From assembly GCF_013618625.1 (NCBI RefSeq), contig NZ_JABRWO010000013.1, positions 164,293-228,292 of the forward strand: a stretch of DNA of 64,000 nucleotides, read 5' to 3'. This DNA comes from Bremerella alba (GTDB taxonomy: Bacteria > Planctomycetota > Planctomycetia > Pirellulales > Pirellulaceae). The translations under genes were made by a program, and so were the position numbers. This document shows, in pieces, positions 46,878-56,134 of the stretch (position 1 is the first letter of the stretch; each line of letters opens with the position of its first letter). The notes under the pieces were generated by a model, which was not told the origin of the DNA, did no database searches, and saw only the letters and a list, made by a program, of their open reading frames with translations.

Positions 46878-48164
46878 TCAGTCTTCGAGACTAACGCAAA
46901 CCAGTTCGTTGTCGTTACGAGCGATAATGCACTGCTCTGCAAAAGCAGGGTGCGACCAGCACACACCGTCGCGGCGTGCGAGTTGATCGCGGGTTGGGTC
47001 GATGATCTTCGTCCGGTCGATCTCATGAAAACCTTCGGGAGAGAGTCGGGCGATGATTAGTTCCCCCCGCTCGTTGAACAGAAAGTATCGGTCCCGATAT
47101 TTCACAAAGTGGATCGTACTCCACCGAGCCTTTGGAACGGCCGTCTGATCTTCCCAAATACGATCTCCGTTGGAAGCATCGAGACAGCGTAGCTGACCAT
47201 AGCTATCTACGCCATAAATGTAATTTCCCTCGAAGACCGGCGTGCTGATAATCGAGTGAAGTCCATCGGTATCGTTTTCTGAACGACCCACACGATGCCA
47301 CAACACGTCGTAGCCAAACTCGTCAGGCTTAATCCTTAGCATTAACGCGCCATCGTAAAACGAAGTAAGAAACACGCGATCGCCGTTGACAACCGGCGTG
47401 GCAACACCGATCGGCATATTGCGTGGAGCCCATGGATATCGCCAACGTACATCGCCATCTTTCGGGTCCAACGCGGCTACACTGTCGCCAGTCCAAACAA
47501 GTACGGTAGGACGCCCTGCTTGCTCGATCATGATGGGCGAAGCATAGCACGCCCGATCATTCAAGGCCCGCCACTCTTCTTCACCACTTTCTTTATCAAG
47601 GGCGATAATACAAGCACCTTTTGCCCCGCCAATCTGCAGAATCAAAAGGTCACGCCAAAGCAGTGGTGCCGCAGCAATTCCCCAGGCGGGCATTCGAATC
47701 TTGAAGTCTTTTTGTAGATCTCGCGACCAAATCTTGGTCCCGGTGATTGCATCCAAGCAATGCAGATGCCCCATTGCTCCCAAAACGTAGACATTTGAGT
47801 CATCGACTAAAGGACAAGCCCGGGGTCCGGCCGAATATCCGATATTGGAATAGGCACACGGATACTCAAAGCTCCAAAGTTTCTTCCCGTTTATCAGGTC
47901 GACGCAGTGGACGCGTTCCTTCTGCTCAGGCTCGACGATGCGATCGGTCACATAGACATAATCGTCAGCAACAGCTGGCCCGCTGTAGCCTGCTCCGATC
48001 GGGACAGTCCACTCGCGGCGCAGACCTTCCTTGGGGAACTTGCGAACAATACCTCTTTCTCGCCAAACACCATCTCGATTGGGGCCACGCCACTGCGGCC
48101 AGTCGTCGGCCATGGCCGTCAAACAGATCGAGAAGACAATCCCAACGCAGGCAAGTCGTCGCAT
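46878..48164 (-). CDS. Exported PQQ-like beta-propeller protein
   Basis: This 428-residue protein has a signal peptide (MRRLACVGIVFSICLTAMA) and starts with DDWPQWRGPNRDGVW, the usual opening of planctomycete PQQ-repeat propellers. Repeats with HCVDLINGKKLWS, HCLDAITGTKIWS and RCLDASNGDRIWE form the blades. No dehydrogenase catalytic motifs are seen, so this is probably a binding or scaffold protein in the periplasm, not a known quinoprotein enzyme. ATG 48164 has AGGGAG eight bases upstream and gives the signal peptide; an upstream TTG at 48182 is rejected. Confidence 0.88.
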   Translation of the reverse strand: MRRLACVGIVFSICLTAMADDWPQWRGPNRDGVWRERGIVRKFPKEGLRREWTVPIGAGYSGPAVADDYVYVTDRIVEPEQKERVHCVDLINGKKLWSFEYPCAYSNIGYSAGPRACPLVDDSNVYVLGAMGHLHCLDAITGTKIWSRDLQKDFKIRMPAWGIAAAPLLWRDLLILQIGGAKGACIIALDKESGEEEWRALNDRACYASPIMIEQAGRPTVLVWTGDSVAALDPKDGDVRWRYPWAPRNMPIGVATPVVNGDRVFLTSFYDGALMLRIKPDEFGYDVLWHRVGRSENDTDGLHSIISTPVFEGNYIYGVDSYGQLRCLDASNGDRIWEDQTAVPKARWSTIHFVKYRDRYFLFNERGELIIARLSPEGFHEIDRTKIIDPTRDQLARRDGVCWSHPAFAEQCIIARNDNELVCVSLED

Positions 48165-48230
48165 GGTTTTACTCCCTGGCAAACAAGAGAAGAGAATCTG
48201 CCAGCAGCCTGAAGGATCGCCTACGGAAAA

Positions 48231-48884
48231 TCAAGCCGAATCGATTTGTTTTCTCTGGAGAATCGCAGCGGTAACAACTTGGTAGATATGTTGGGCCACT
48301 CGGTCTGCGGTTAATGCCTGGAGCTCGTCCTGAGATATGAGCATGTTGATGATCGGGCCAGCCATTTTATAGTGCATACACTGTCCCACGACACTGAAAG
48401 CAAACATGTGGCGATCGCCGTCCGGCGTTCCCTTAGGAAGCAGATCTTTCAAGATGTCATTCACACGCTCGAAATGAGGACGAATAAATTCCTGCACAAT
48501 ATCCTGGGTTGCCTCGGAAGGATCGGCCATTTCCCGAAAGATCAGCAAATGCTTGTGATCGATTCGATCCTGGGCGGACATGGCCATGGTTACCATCTGG
48601 CGAATGAATCCCTGCAATCGCACCTCGGGGTCGATCTCGGGGCCATCTCCGGGAGGAATGAAGCCACTGGGGGCCATCGAGCGATGCCTAGCCCGATGGG
48701 CTTCTTTGACTGCCTCGATGTACAGGCCTTTTTTATCCTCGAAGTAATACTTCACCGCGTTCACGTTGACGTCTGCCCGACCGCAGATACGGCGAACCGT
48801 ACCATGGTCGTAGCCATGCAGGGCAAATTCCTGAATAGCTGCCTCGAGGAGGCGTTGTTTGGCATCAGGCGGTGACGAACTCAT
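48231..48884 (-). CDS. TetR family repressor, CerR/DUF1956-like
   Basis: This 217-residue regulator has an N-terminal HTH (KQRLLEAAIQEFALHGYDHG, GRADVNVNAVKYYFEDK) and a C-terminal helical ligand-binding domain (about 90-217) of the CecR/DUF1956 type. It is divergent from an RND pump operon starting at 49010, with a 125-bp gap containing the inverted repeat at 48937-48952. This strongly suggests that it represses the pump and is released by a small molecule. Confidence is high for family, good for target. Confidence 0.9.
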   Translation of the reverse strand: MSSSPPDAKQRLLEAAIQEFALHGYDHGTVRRICGRADVNVNAVKYYFEDKKGLYIEAVKEAHRARHRSMAPSGFIPPGDGPEIDPEVRLQGFIRQMVTMAMSAQDRIDHKHLLIFREMADPSEATQDIVQEFIRPHFERVNDILKDLLPKGTPDGDRHMFAFSVVGQCMHYKMAGPIINMLISQDELQALTADRVAQHIYQVVTAAILQRKQIDSA

Positions 48885-48936
48885 GAATTTTCGGATCTTG
48901 CGATTGTTTTTTTAGAGTGGCAGCGATACTATCGAG

Positions 48937-48952
48937 TTAAACGCGTGTTTAA
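48937..48952. promoter_or_regulatory. Candidate TetR operator
   Basis: A perfect inverted repeat TTAAAC-N4-GTTTAA lies midway between the divergent repressor and RND genes. A second, looser repeat GCTAA-N5-TTAGC follows at 48963-48977. Both fit TetR-family operator size. Confidence 0.6.
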
Positions 48953-49009
48953 TACTAACGCAGCTAATTAATTTAGCAAATCACACGTCCTCGCACCTGA
49001 GAACGATCC

Positions 49010-50362
49010 ATGTCGAAGTTTACCGGCATTTTAAATCTAGCGCTGAAATCTCTCATCTCCCTCTGTCTGGTGGGAGGTGGTTTCGCTGCGGTAATTTTCT
49101 TGGGACAAGCCAAGACCGAGTCAGACCAACCGCCCCCCGAGGACATCCGTCTTGTCGAAATCCAAACGGTTCAGCCCCATGAGTCGGGGATTACCTTCGA
49201 GGTGGATGGTGTTGTCGTTCCGTATCGCGAAATTCAATTAGCAGCGGAAGTCGACGGCCGGGTAATCGAAAAATCGGACAATCTACGTATCGGTCGAACC
49301 GTCTCAGCGAAGGAACCGATCGTCTTGATCGACCGCCGCGACTATGACCTGGAATTAGAACGACTGCAAGAGGACCTCGAACAGGCCGAGGACAACATCG
49401 CCGAAATGGATGTTCAAATCGCATCGGCCGGCGGTCAGATCGAGTTGGCTTCTGAGAATCTCGTAATTCAGACACGATCGACCGACCGAATACGAAGTCT
49501 CGTTAGTCGAAATGCCACGACCGAGTCGAGTCTGGATGACGCTCTGCGTGCGGAATTATCGGCCAAGACGACCCTTCAAACGCAACGCGATCAACTCGCA
49601 CTCCTGAAAGCCACCAAGACGCGGCTGGAAAACGTCCGCGATCGTACGAAATCAGAGATCTCGGCTGCCCAATTGCAACTAAGCCGCACGACGATTGCCT
49701 CACCCATCGACGGCGTAGTTGTAGAGGACCAGGTAGAGCAAGACAGCTACCTGCAGAAGGGGACTGCCATCTGCACGATCCGTGACACCTCGAAGCTGGA
49801 AATCAAATGCAGCCTGCAAGCCTATCAAATGAAGTGGCTCTGGGAATCGTCGACCGGTTCGACCGAGACGAAGAAACGCGGAGCTTACGTGCTGCCCGAA
49901 ACACCAGTCACCGTACGATTCCGGATTGGGAACGAGGTTTACGTTTGGGATGGAAAGCTGACCCGCTACGACGGCGGCCAGATTGACCAACAAACTCGGA
50001 TGATTCCATGTCGCGTCCAAGTTAACGATCCACTGCATGTCAAGCGTATTACTGACGACGGAGAGATCGACACCCTTGCCGAGGTCCCGACACTGATGGT
50101 GGGCATGTACGTTCAGGTAGATGTCCACGTCAATCCGAGAAATCCGTTAGTAGCGGTGCCTGTACCGGCAGTTTACCCAGGCAATCGTCTTTGGGTTGTC
50201 AAAGACGACAAATTAGAACGCCGAGAAGTCCTGGTAGCCGTGAGCAATGATGACGACGCGCTAGTATATGCCGGCGAAGGAAAAATTCAGCCTGGCGAGC
50301 AGGTCGTTGTCTCGCCCCTGTCGGCTCCCTTCCATGGTGCGAAAGTTAAGGTGGTTGAATAA
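49010..50362 (+). CDS. RND efflux periplasmic adaptor (MFP)
   Basis: This 450-residue HlyD/AcrA-type adaptor has an N-terminal membrane anchor (about 12-32), a lipoyl half-domain (about 68-105), a coiled-coil hairpin (about 105-215, LQEDLEQAEDNIAEMD), the second lipoyl half with TIASPIDGVVVEDQVEQ, beta-barrel and C-terminal domains with VPVPAVYPGNRLWVVKD. It links the RND pump to an outer-membrane channel. The pump gene starts two bases after its stop. No TolC-like gene is next to it. Substrates are unknown. Confidence 0.93.
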   Translation: MSKFTGILNLALKSLISLCLVGGGFAAVIFLGQAKTESDQPPPEDIRLVEIQTVQPHESGITFEVDGVVVPYREIQLAAEVDGRVIEKSDNLRIGRTVSAKEPIVLIDRRDYDLELERLQEDLEQAEDNIAEMDVQIASAGGQIELASENLVIQTRSTDRIRSLVSRNATTESSLDDALRAELSAKTTLQTQRDQLALLKATKTRLENVRDRTKSEISAAQLQLSRTTIASPIDGVVVEDQVEQDSYLQKGTAICTIRDTSKLEIKCSLQAYQMKWLWESSTGSTETKKRGAYVLPETPVTVRFRIGNEVYVWDGKLTRYDGGQIDQQTRMIPCRVQVNDPLHVKRITDDGEIDTLAEVPTLMVGMYVQVDVHVNPRNPLVAVPVPAVYPGNRLWVVKDDKLERREVLVAVSNDDDALVYAGEGKIQPGEQVVVSPLSAPFHGAKVKVVE

Positions 50363-50364
50363 CC

Positions 50365-53300
50365 ATGCAAGGAATTGTTCGCTGGGCGATATCCAACACG
50401 CCCGCCATGAATATCTTAATGGTCGCCGCAATCCTAGTCGGATTCGTCTCGCTTTCGCGAATGCATCGCGAGACCTTCCCCGATTTCGATCTCGATATCA
50501 TCCTCGTCCAGGTCCCCTATCCCGGAGCCGCGCCTCAGGAAGTGGAAGAAGGGATTTGTCAGAAGATCGAAGAGGCGGTGCGTTCGCTCGATGGCATCAA
50601 GAAGGTTACTTCAGTTGCCGCAGAAGGGGTGGGCAGTGTCGTCATCGAATTGCAATCGTCCGTCTTGAACCCTGATCGAGTGCTGGACGAAATTCGTTCG
50701 GAAATTGATCGCATTCCCAGCTTCCCGGAAGAATCGGAAGACGCTGAGGTGCGTCGCGTTACCACGCGTCGGCCAGCGATACGAGTCGGTGTGATTGGAC
50801 CTGAATTCGACTCGGAAGAAGCGCAACTCGAATTACGCGCAGTGGCTGAGAAGGTTCGCAATGAGATGCTTCAGCTCGATGGCGTCTCGCAGGTCGACTT
50901 TATCAACAACCGAGACTATCAGATCGATGTCGAGATCCACGAATCCATTCTGCGATCGCACGGTCTAACCCTGAACAATGTGGCCGAGATCATCCGCCGT
51001 GAAAACCGCGAACTGCCAGCCGGTACGATTCGCGGCGAGTCGCAGGAAGTCTTGCTACGGGGTAACAATCGCCGCACCACAGGGGAAGACATCGCCAAGC
51101 TTCCCTTAATTACTCAGCTAGATGGAGCCGTTCTTACCATCTCTGATCTAGGTACGGTGCGCGATGAACTAGCCGACACCACGTCTCGCGCCTACATCCA
51201 AGGCAAGCCCGCGATGGCATTGACCATCTCGCGAAGCTCGGACGAAGACCTGCTTAAGATGGTAGATGCCGTCAAGAGCTATGTTGCCGAGAAGCAGCTG
51301 CCAAGTGGCTACGAAATGCTGACCTGGAGTGATCAATCAATCGAAGTCCGCGGTCGATTGAACTTACTCATCGAGAACGCAATTTACGGATTGATCATTG
51401 TCTTTGTGCTCTTGATCTTATTTTTGGATCTCGAGCTTGCGATCTGGGTTTCACTAGGAATTCCGTTCTCGCTCTTTGCTGCTGGTATTTACCTGTACGC
51501 CGCTGGGGAAACGATGAACATGATTTCCATGTTCGGTTTTCTGATGGCCTTGGGCATTGTGGTGGACGATGCGATTGTTGTCGGCGAAAACATCTATGCC
51601 CACCGACTGATGGGCAAATCCTTCATGGACTCGGCTGTGGATGGGACAACGGAGGTGATGAGTTCCGTGTCGTCGTCGACGGCCACAACCGTAATGGCGT
51701 TCATGCCGCTGCTGTTTGTCAGTGGCGTAATGGGAAAGTTCATGGCCGTGATGCCGATGGCAATTATTGCCATCTTGATTGCTTCGCTTTTTGAATGCAT
51801 CACCATTTTGCCGTGTCACTTGGCGCATAAAAATGACGGCTTCATGAAGTTCATGGGCTGGGCTCTCTTTATCTTTGCTTGGCTTTTGCCGATCGTTCAT
51901 TGGGCTAGTAACACCACGACCAAGATTCTGGAATGGTTCATTCGCAACGCCTATCAACCTAGTCTGAATTGGGCCTTGCACAACCGAATCATCGTGTGCG
52001 GAGGCGGCGTGGCTGCGATCTTGGTGACCTTTGCGATCGTACGTTCTGGCATAGCGCCGATCGAGTTCTTCCCCAAGCTGGATGGGAATACGGTTCAAGC
52101 TCAAGTCACCTTTCCCGATGGAACCCCCGAACGCGTCACCCAAGAGTGGACCAAACGCATTGAAGAATCGTTCTGGGCAGTCAACGAGCGTCTTTCCCCT
52201 CAAGGTGAGAGCCTGGGCCAGGTATCATTCCGCACCGTCGGCTCGCAAGTCTCTAATGGTGGTCCTCCCGGAGCAAATGCCAACGAGGCCAGCGGTAGCC
52301 ATGTTGGGAGCGTCGAGATCGAGTTGCAAGACACCGAGCAGCGCGAAATCAGCAGCATGGATATCGTTACCGCCTGGCGAGATGAACTTGGATCGATTCC
52401 GGGAGCCGAGTCGTTAACGATTGCCTCGCAAGCAATGGGCCCTGGTGCGACCCCGATTGAGTTTCGCTTGCTGGCCGATGGCGATCACATGGATCAACTT
52501 GAAGAAGCGGTCGAGAAGACCAAAGCCCATATGGAGACCTACTCGGGCCTGATCGATATCTCGGACGACTCGATTCCCGGCAAATGGGAATATCGATTCC
52601 GTATCAAGCCTGATGCCCAAGCTCTCGGCGTACGTACGGCTGACCTGGCCGAAACCGTCCGGGCTGCTTTCTATGGCCAGGAAGTGATGCGAGTCCAGCG
52701 TGGACGCCATGAAGTCAAGATCATGGTGCGATACCCTCAAGAGGATCGGCATCGCCTAGCATCGTTCAATGACATCCGCATTCGCCTAGACGACGGCATC
52801 GAGCGTCCGATCACGGAACTGGCAGAAGTGGACATCGTCCGAGGTTACTCCGAGATCAACCGCTTGAAGCAAAAGCGTTCGATCAAGATTATTGCGGATA
52901 TCGATACCGAACGTGGCAACGAAGTCGAAATCGTGGCCGGCATCAAAGCAGACTTTGTCCCCAAGCTTCTCAAAGAATACCCTGGCATTAGCGTGTCTTG
53001 GGAAGGACAAAACGAACAGCGTAGCGAGTCGATGGGCAGTCTGGGTAATGGATTCCTTGTTGCCGTAGTCGCCATGTTCATGCTACTTGCATTTGAATTC
53101 AAATCGTACTTCCAGCCACTTTTGATTTTGGCCATCATCCCCTTCGGGGCGATCGGTGCCGTGGCAGGGCATGCGATCATGGGGATCCCTCTTACATTCT
53201 TCAGCATGTTTGGTCTGGTCGCACTAACCGGGATTGTCGTGAACGATTCCATCGTGCTGGTCGACTTTATCAATCAGCGTGTCAAAGCAGGCATGCCGCT

Positions 53301-53631
53301 GAAGGAAGCATTGCTCGAAGCAGGTTCGCGTCGCTTCCGACCGGTACTACTAACCACAATTACCACCGTGGGTGGCCTTTCGCCGCTGCTAACCGAAACA
53401 TCGCTACAAGCCCAGCTTCTTATTCCGATGGCAACCAGTATCGCCTTCGGGGAAATCTTCGCTACGGTTCTGGTGCTGTTTCTAGTTCCGGTCGGTTACT
53501 CCATTAAGGTGAGCTTCATCGAGTTCTTCGCTCCAGGGTCAATTCTCGGTAACGAGAACACCCCTCAGACAGCTCATGCATTTACCTCGCCTGGAAAGCT
53601 CGAAGAGTCCTCGATCGGGACATCGCATTAA
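50365..53631 (+). CDS. RND family efflux pump (AcrB/HAE1-like)
   Basis: This 1088-residue proton-driven pump is full length. It starts with MNILMVAAILVGFVSLSRM and has the usual TETFPDFD-like opening (HRETFPDFDLDIILVQVPYP), GLIIVFVLLILFLDLELAIW and the TM4 segment GIVVDDAIVVGENIYA with the two Asp of the proton relay. The second half repeats the layout, with VALTGIVVNDSIVLVDFINQ and PVLLTTITTVGGLSPLL. It forms an operon with the adaptor upstream. Transport direction and family are certain; substrates are not. Confidence 0.95.
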   Translation: MQGIVRWAISNTPAMNILMVAAILVGFVSLSRMHRETFPDFDLDIILVQVPYPGAAPQEVEEGICQKIEEAVRSLDGIKKVTSVAAEGVGSVVIELQSSVLNPDRVLDEIRSEIDRIPSFPEESEDAEVRRVTTRRPAIRVGVIGPEFDSEEAQLELRAVAEKVRNEMLQLDGVSQVDFINNRDYQIDVEIHESILRSHGLTLNNVAEIIRRENRELPAGTIRGESQEVLLRGNNRRTTGEDIAKLPLITQLDGAVLTISDLGTVRDELADTTSRAYIQGKPAMALTISRSSDEDLLKMVDAVKSYVAEKQLPSGYEMLTWSDQSIEVRGRLNLLIENAIYGLIIVFVLLILFLDLELAIWVSLGIPFSLFAAGIYLYAAGETMNMISMFGFLMALGIVVDDAIVVGENIYAHRLMGKSFMDSAVDGTTEVMSSVSSSTATTVMAFMPLLFVSGVMGKFMAVMPMAIIAILIASLFECITILPCHLAHKNDGFMKFMGWALFIFAWLLPIVHWASNTTTKILEWFIRNAYQPSLNWALHNRIIVCGGGVAAILVTFAIVRSGIAPIEFFPKLDGNTVQAQVTFPDGTPERVTQEWTKRIEESFWAVNERLSPQGESLGQVSFRTVGSQVSNGGPPGANANEASGSHVGSVEIELQDTEQREISSMDIVTAWRDELGSIPGAESLTIASQAMGPGATPIEFRLLADGDHMDQLEEAVEKTKAHMETYSGLIDISDDSIPGKWEYRFRIKPDAQALGVRTADLAETVRAAFYGQEVMRVQRGRHEVKIMVRYPQEDRHRLASFNDIRIRLDDGIERPITELAEVDIVRGYSEINRLKQKRSIKIIADIDTERGNEVEIVAGIKADFVPKLLKEYPGISVSWEGQNEQRSESMGSLGNGFLVAVVAMFMLLAFEFKSYFQPLLILAIIPFGAIGAVAGHAIMGIPLTFFSMFGLVALTGIVVNDSIVLVDFINQRVKAGMPLKEALLEAGSRRFRPVLLTTITTVGGLSPLLTETSLQAQLLIPMATSIAFGEIFATVLVLFLVPVGYSIKVSFIEFFAPGSILGNENTPQTAHAFTSPGKLEESSIGTSH

Positions 53632-53643
53632 AACCTGGCCGGA

Positions 53644-54543
53644 TCAGCCGATGCTCCACATGGTTTCGGCCATCTGACCTACCACTTGGATCAACGCAAA
53701 CGCGACGACATAGGCCATAAAGAAATAGCGGTCCTTGACCTGACACTGTGCCATGCCGAGCAGCATCAGCATGCAGCCGAACCCTTCGACCGGGGCGACC
53801 ATGTAGGTGGTTACCGCAAAGGTGAGCAGCAGATAGTGCCGGAGCGAATGCCAACGTGATTTCTCTGGCAAGGCGAAAACAAGAGCGATCGAGCCTTCGA
53901 TAACCACCGTCCACCAGGTCAGGAACCAGGCCAGCCACCTTACCGACTCGGTTCGATGTAAGCTGCGGGGAACCAAGTCCCACTCCGAGCCAAGCAACAG
54001 CTGCATCACGACGCTTCGATTCTCTTCTAGATGCCAAGAATTCAGGTCGGTCAAAAGGGCAGTGAAACCGTGAAACCGACTGTCGGTTAATAGCGTGAAC
54101 TCGAAGAAGTCTCCGGACAGATAGGACGGCGTCGTCGCTTTATAGAACGCAGCCAGTCCCATGACGAGGATCAACAGGTTGCGTCCATTGGCGTGCAAGA
54201 TTTCCTGCCGATCTTGCTTTGCCCAGCAAGCACAAGCTGTCGCGAGCATCCAATAGCCTATCAGCCACTTGTGGTTGTCAGATGTGGCCCAATCGTAGAC
54301 GACCCCAGATCCAACAATAATTGCCAGAGCCAACCAGGTTAACGCAGAGTTGCGAAGTCTTGCCGACACAAGAGCCAGAATTGCCAAGCCCAAGCTGGGT
54401 CCTCGCATGAACCATGCATCGGGACCATTGAGTAACACGATTATGAGGGAAAGCGCCAAGCAGATATTCCATCGGACCTCTGGTGACTCGATCTCGCTGG
54501 CCCAATGCTTGGCCGAAGCAGCAGATTCCATTCTTGCTTCCAT
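53644..54543 (-). CDS. Polytopic membrane protein, possibly HTTM-like
   Basis: This 299-residue protein has about seven hydrophobic segments, including ICLALSLIIVLLNG, LTWLALAIIVGSGVV, NLLILVMGLAAFYKATT and the C-terminal VVAFALIQVVGQMAETMW. The stretch FYKATTPSYLSGDFFEF is reminiscent of HTTM proteins (the membrane half of vitamin K-dependent carboxylase relatives), but the match is only by eye. ATG 54543 has GAGGGGG upstream. It lies ten bases after the 162-residue gene and is probably co-translated with it. It ends just beyond the RND pump's stop codon. Confidence 0.6.
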   Translation of the reverse strand: MEARMESAASAKHWASEIESPEVRWNICLALSLIIVLLNGPDAWFMRGPSLGLAILALVSARLRNSALTWLALAIIVGSGVVYDWATSDNHKWLIGYWMLATACACWAKQDRQEILHANGRNLLILVMGLAAFYKATTPSYLSGDFFEFTLLTDSRFHGFTALLTDLNSWHLEENRSVVMQLLLGSEWDLVPRSLHRTESVRWLAWFLTWWTVVIEGSIALVFALPEKSRWHSLRHYLLLTFAVTTYMVAPVEGFGCMLMLLGMAQCQVKDRYFFMAYVVAFALIQVVGQMAETMWSIG

Positions 54544-54553
54544 GGCCCCCTCG

Positions 54554-55042
54554 CTACTCGTTTAAAGAATCCTGAATCTCTTCTCCATCGCGAGAGAGAA
54601 TGAGAAACGTGGTGCCTTCCTCGATTTCAAACGGTTCGACGTGGATTTCGCACGCCTGCGAGTCGTAGGCAAGATTTCCGATCACGAGCGCAACGCTTTG
54701 GTATTTGGCATCTTCCTGTTTTATTATCTCGTTAAAGCGATGTGCGACGGTCAGCAAATTCTTCTTACTGGGGAGCGTACTTGCGTTGACGTATTCCCGC
54801 TCTAACTCAGGGATCAATGCGGTGTGAAAGACATCGTCGCTGGTGTAAGCCCAATGCTTTATCGTCCGCTTTTCGATCTCGGCGAACATACCAAAGCCCC
54901 CTCCTTTCCAGGGATTCAGTTGCCAGTTGTTAACAGCTACCATCTGTCCGATGGCGACAACCAACAGCAACGTGGGGGCAAGCAGCTTGAGTATGATTCG
55001 ATTTCTGGGCACCTGACTTGTAACTCCGATCCAAGCCAACAC
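54554..55042 (-). CDS. Membrane-anchored partner of the polytopic protein, unknown function
   Basis: This 162-residue protein has one N-terminal membrane segment (ILKLLAPTLLLVVAIGQMVA) and a soluble domain with WKGGGFGMFAEIEKR and strand-rich C-terminus. I do not recognise the family. The start is GTG 55042; TTG 55039 is also possible and no strong ribosome site is seen. It is the first gene of a two-gene operon with the membrane protein at 53644-54543. A joint function in the membrane is likely but unnamed. Confidence 0.6.
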   Translation of the reverse strand: MLAWIGVTSQVPRNRIILKLLAPTLLLVVAIGQMVAVNNWQLNPWKGGGFGMFAEIEKRTIKHWAYTSDDVFHTALIPELEREYVNASTLPSKKNLLTVAHRFNEIIKQEDAKYQSVALVIGNLAYDSQACEIHVEPFEIEEGTTFLILSRDGEEIQDSLNE

Positions 55043-55286
55043 TTCAAAAATGGCTAAGTGTCAATCCTACGCGAGAAGTGGCGAGAGTTTGATTCGCAAG
55101 GCTGCATGCTGTTTTACTCGATTGGGTCATCAATCTGACCTGCTCAATCCAGCACAAGCTTGGCTGCGTGACCAATGCCGCCGTAGTATATAGGCAGGCC
55201 CTGAGCGAAACAACGCAAATTGATCGGTGATAACATGTATTGGCCAGGCCTAACCTTCTCAACCCCACTTCCTAGAAAGATGTCTC

Positions 55287-56063
55287 ATGGATCTTCAACT
55301 GAAGAACAAAAATGCGCTGGTAACTGGTTCGACCAAAGGAATTGGCTACGCAATTGCCCAAGTACTAGCTCAGGAAGGGGCCAATGTGATCGTCAATGGC
55401 CGCAGCGAGGAATCGACGCAGGCCGCAGCGAAATCGATTGGAAACAACGCGCGGGGAATCGCGGCCGATGTCTCGACACCCCTGGGATGTAATGATCTTC
55501 TCGAGAAGTCCGGGCAAATCGATATTCTGGTAAACAATGCTGGGATCTTTGAACCGAAAGAATTCTCAGAAATCCCGGACGAGGACTGGGAGCGGTTCTA
55601 CCAGATAAACGTTATGTCCGGGGTACGACTTACGCGGGCCGTCCTGCCCCAAATGCTAGAGCGCAATTGGGGACGCGTCTTATTCGTTTCCAGCGAAAGT
55701 GGAGTCCAGATTCCCGCCGAGATGATTCACTACGGTATGACCAAAGCCGCCAACATCTCGCTCGTCAACGGAATCGCCCGATTGACCAAGGGAACCCATG
55801 TGACCGTAAACGCGATCTTACCCGGCCCGACAGCATCCGAAGGCGTATCCGAGTTCGTCGGTCATTTGGCCAAGGAAGCCAGTCAATCGAAAGAAGAATT
55901 CGAGAATGACTTCTTCGAGCATGCTCGACCCACCTCACTTATACAACGTTTCGCTGAAGTCGAAGAGGTTGCCAATACCACGGCATACTACTGCTCGCCC
56001 TTATCCAGTGCCACCAACGGCGCGGCCATTCGGGTAGACGGCGGTATCATCCTGGAAACTTAA
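55287..56063 (+). CDS. Short-chain dehydrogenase/reductase
   Basis: This 258-residue classical SDR has the cofactor motif TGSTKGIGYAIAQ, NNAG in ILVNNAGIFEP, the catalytic Ser in VLFVSSESGV and the Tyr-Lys pair in IHYGMTKAAN. VNAILPGPTASEG follows. The residue after the second strand (NGRSEE, with Arg) suggests NADP use. The substrate is unknown. It stands alone ahead of an esterase gene on the same strand, about 70 bp later. Confidence 0.92.
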   Translation: MDLQLKNKNALVTGSTKGIGYAIAQVLAQEGANVIVNGRSEESTQAAAKSIGNNARGIAADVSTPLGCNDLLEKSGQIDILVNNAGIFEPKEFSEIPDEDWERFYQINVMSGVRLTRAVLPQMLERNWGRVLFVSSESGVQIPAEMIHYGMTKAANISLVNGIARLTKGTHVTVNAILPGPTASEGVSEFVGHLAKEASQSKEEFENDFFEHARPTSLIQRFAEVEEVANTTAYYCSPLSSATNGAAIRVDGGIILET

Positions 56064-56134
56064 ATCGCTCGAATCCGACAGACGATCTGGCAGGTAATAA
56101 TTGATAACGTTCCTATTGCTCCTGCGAGGTTGTC

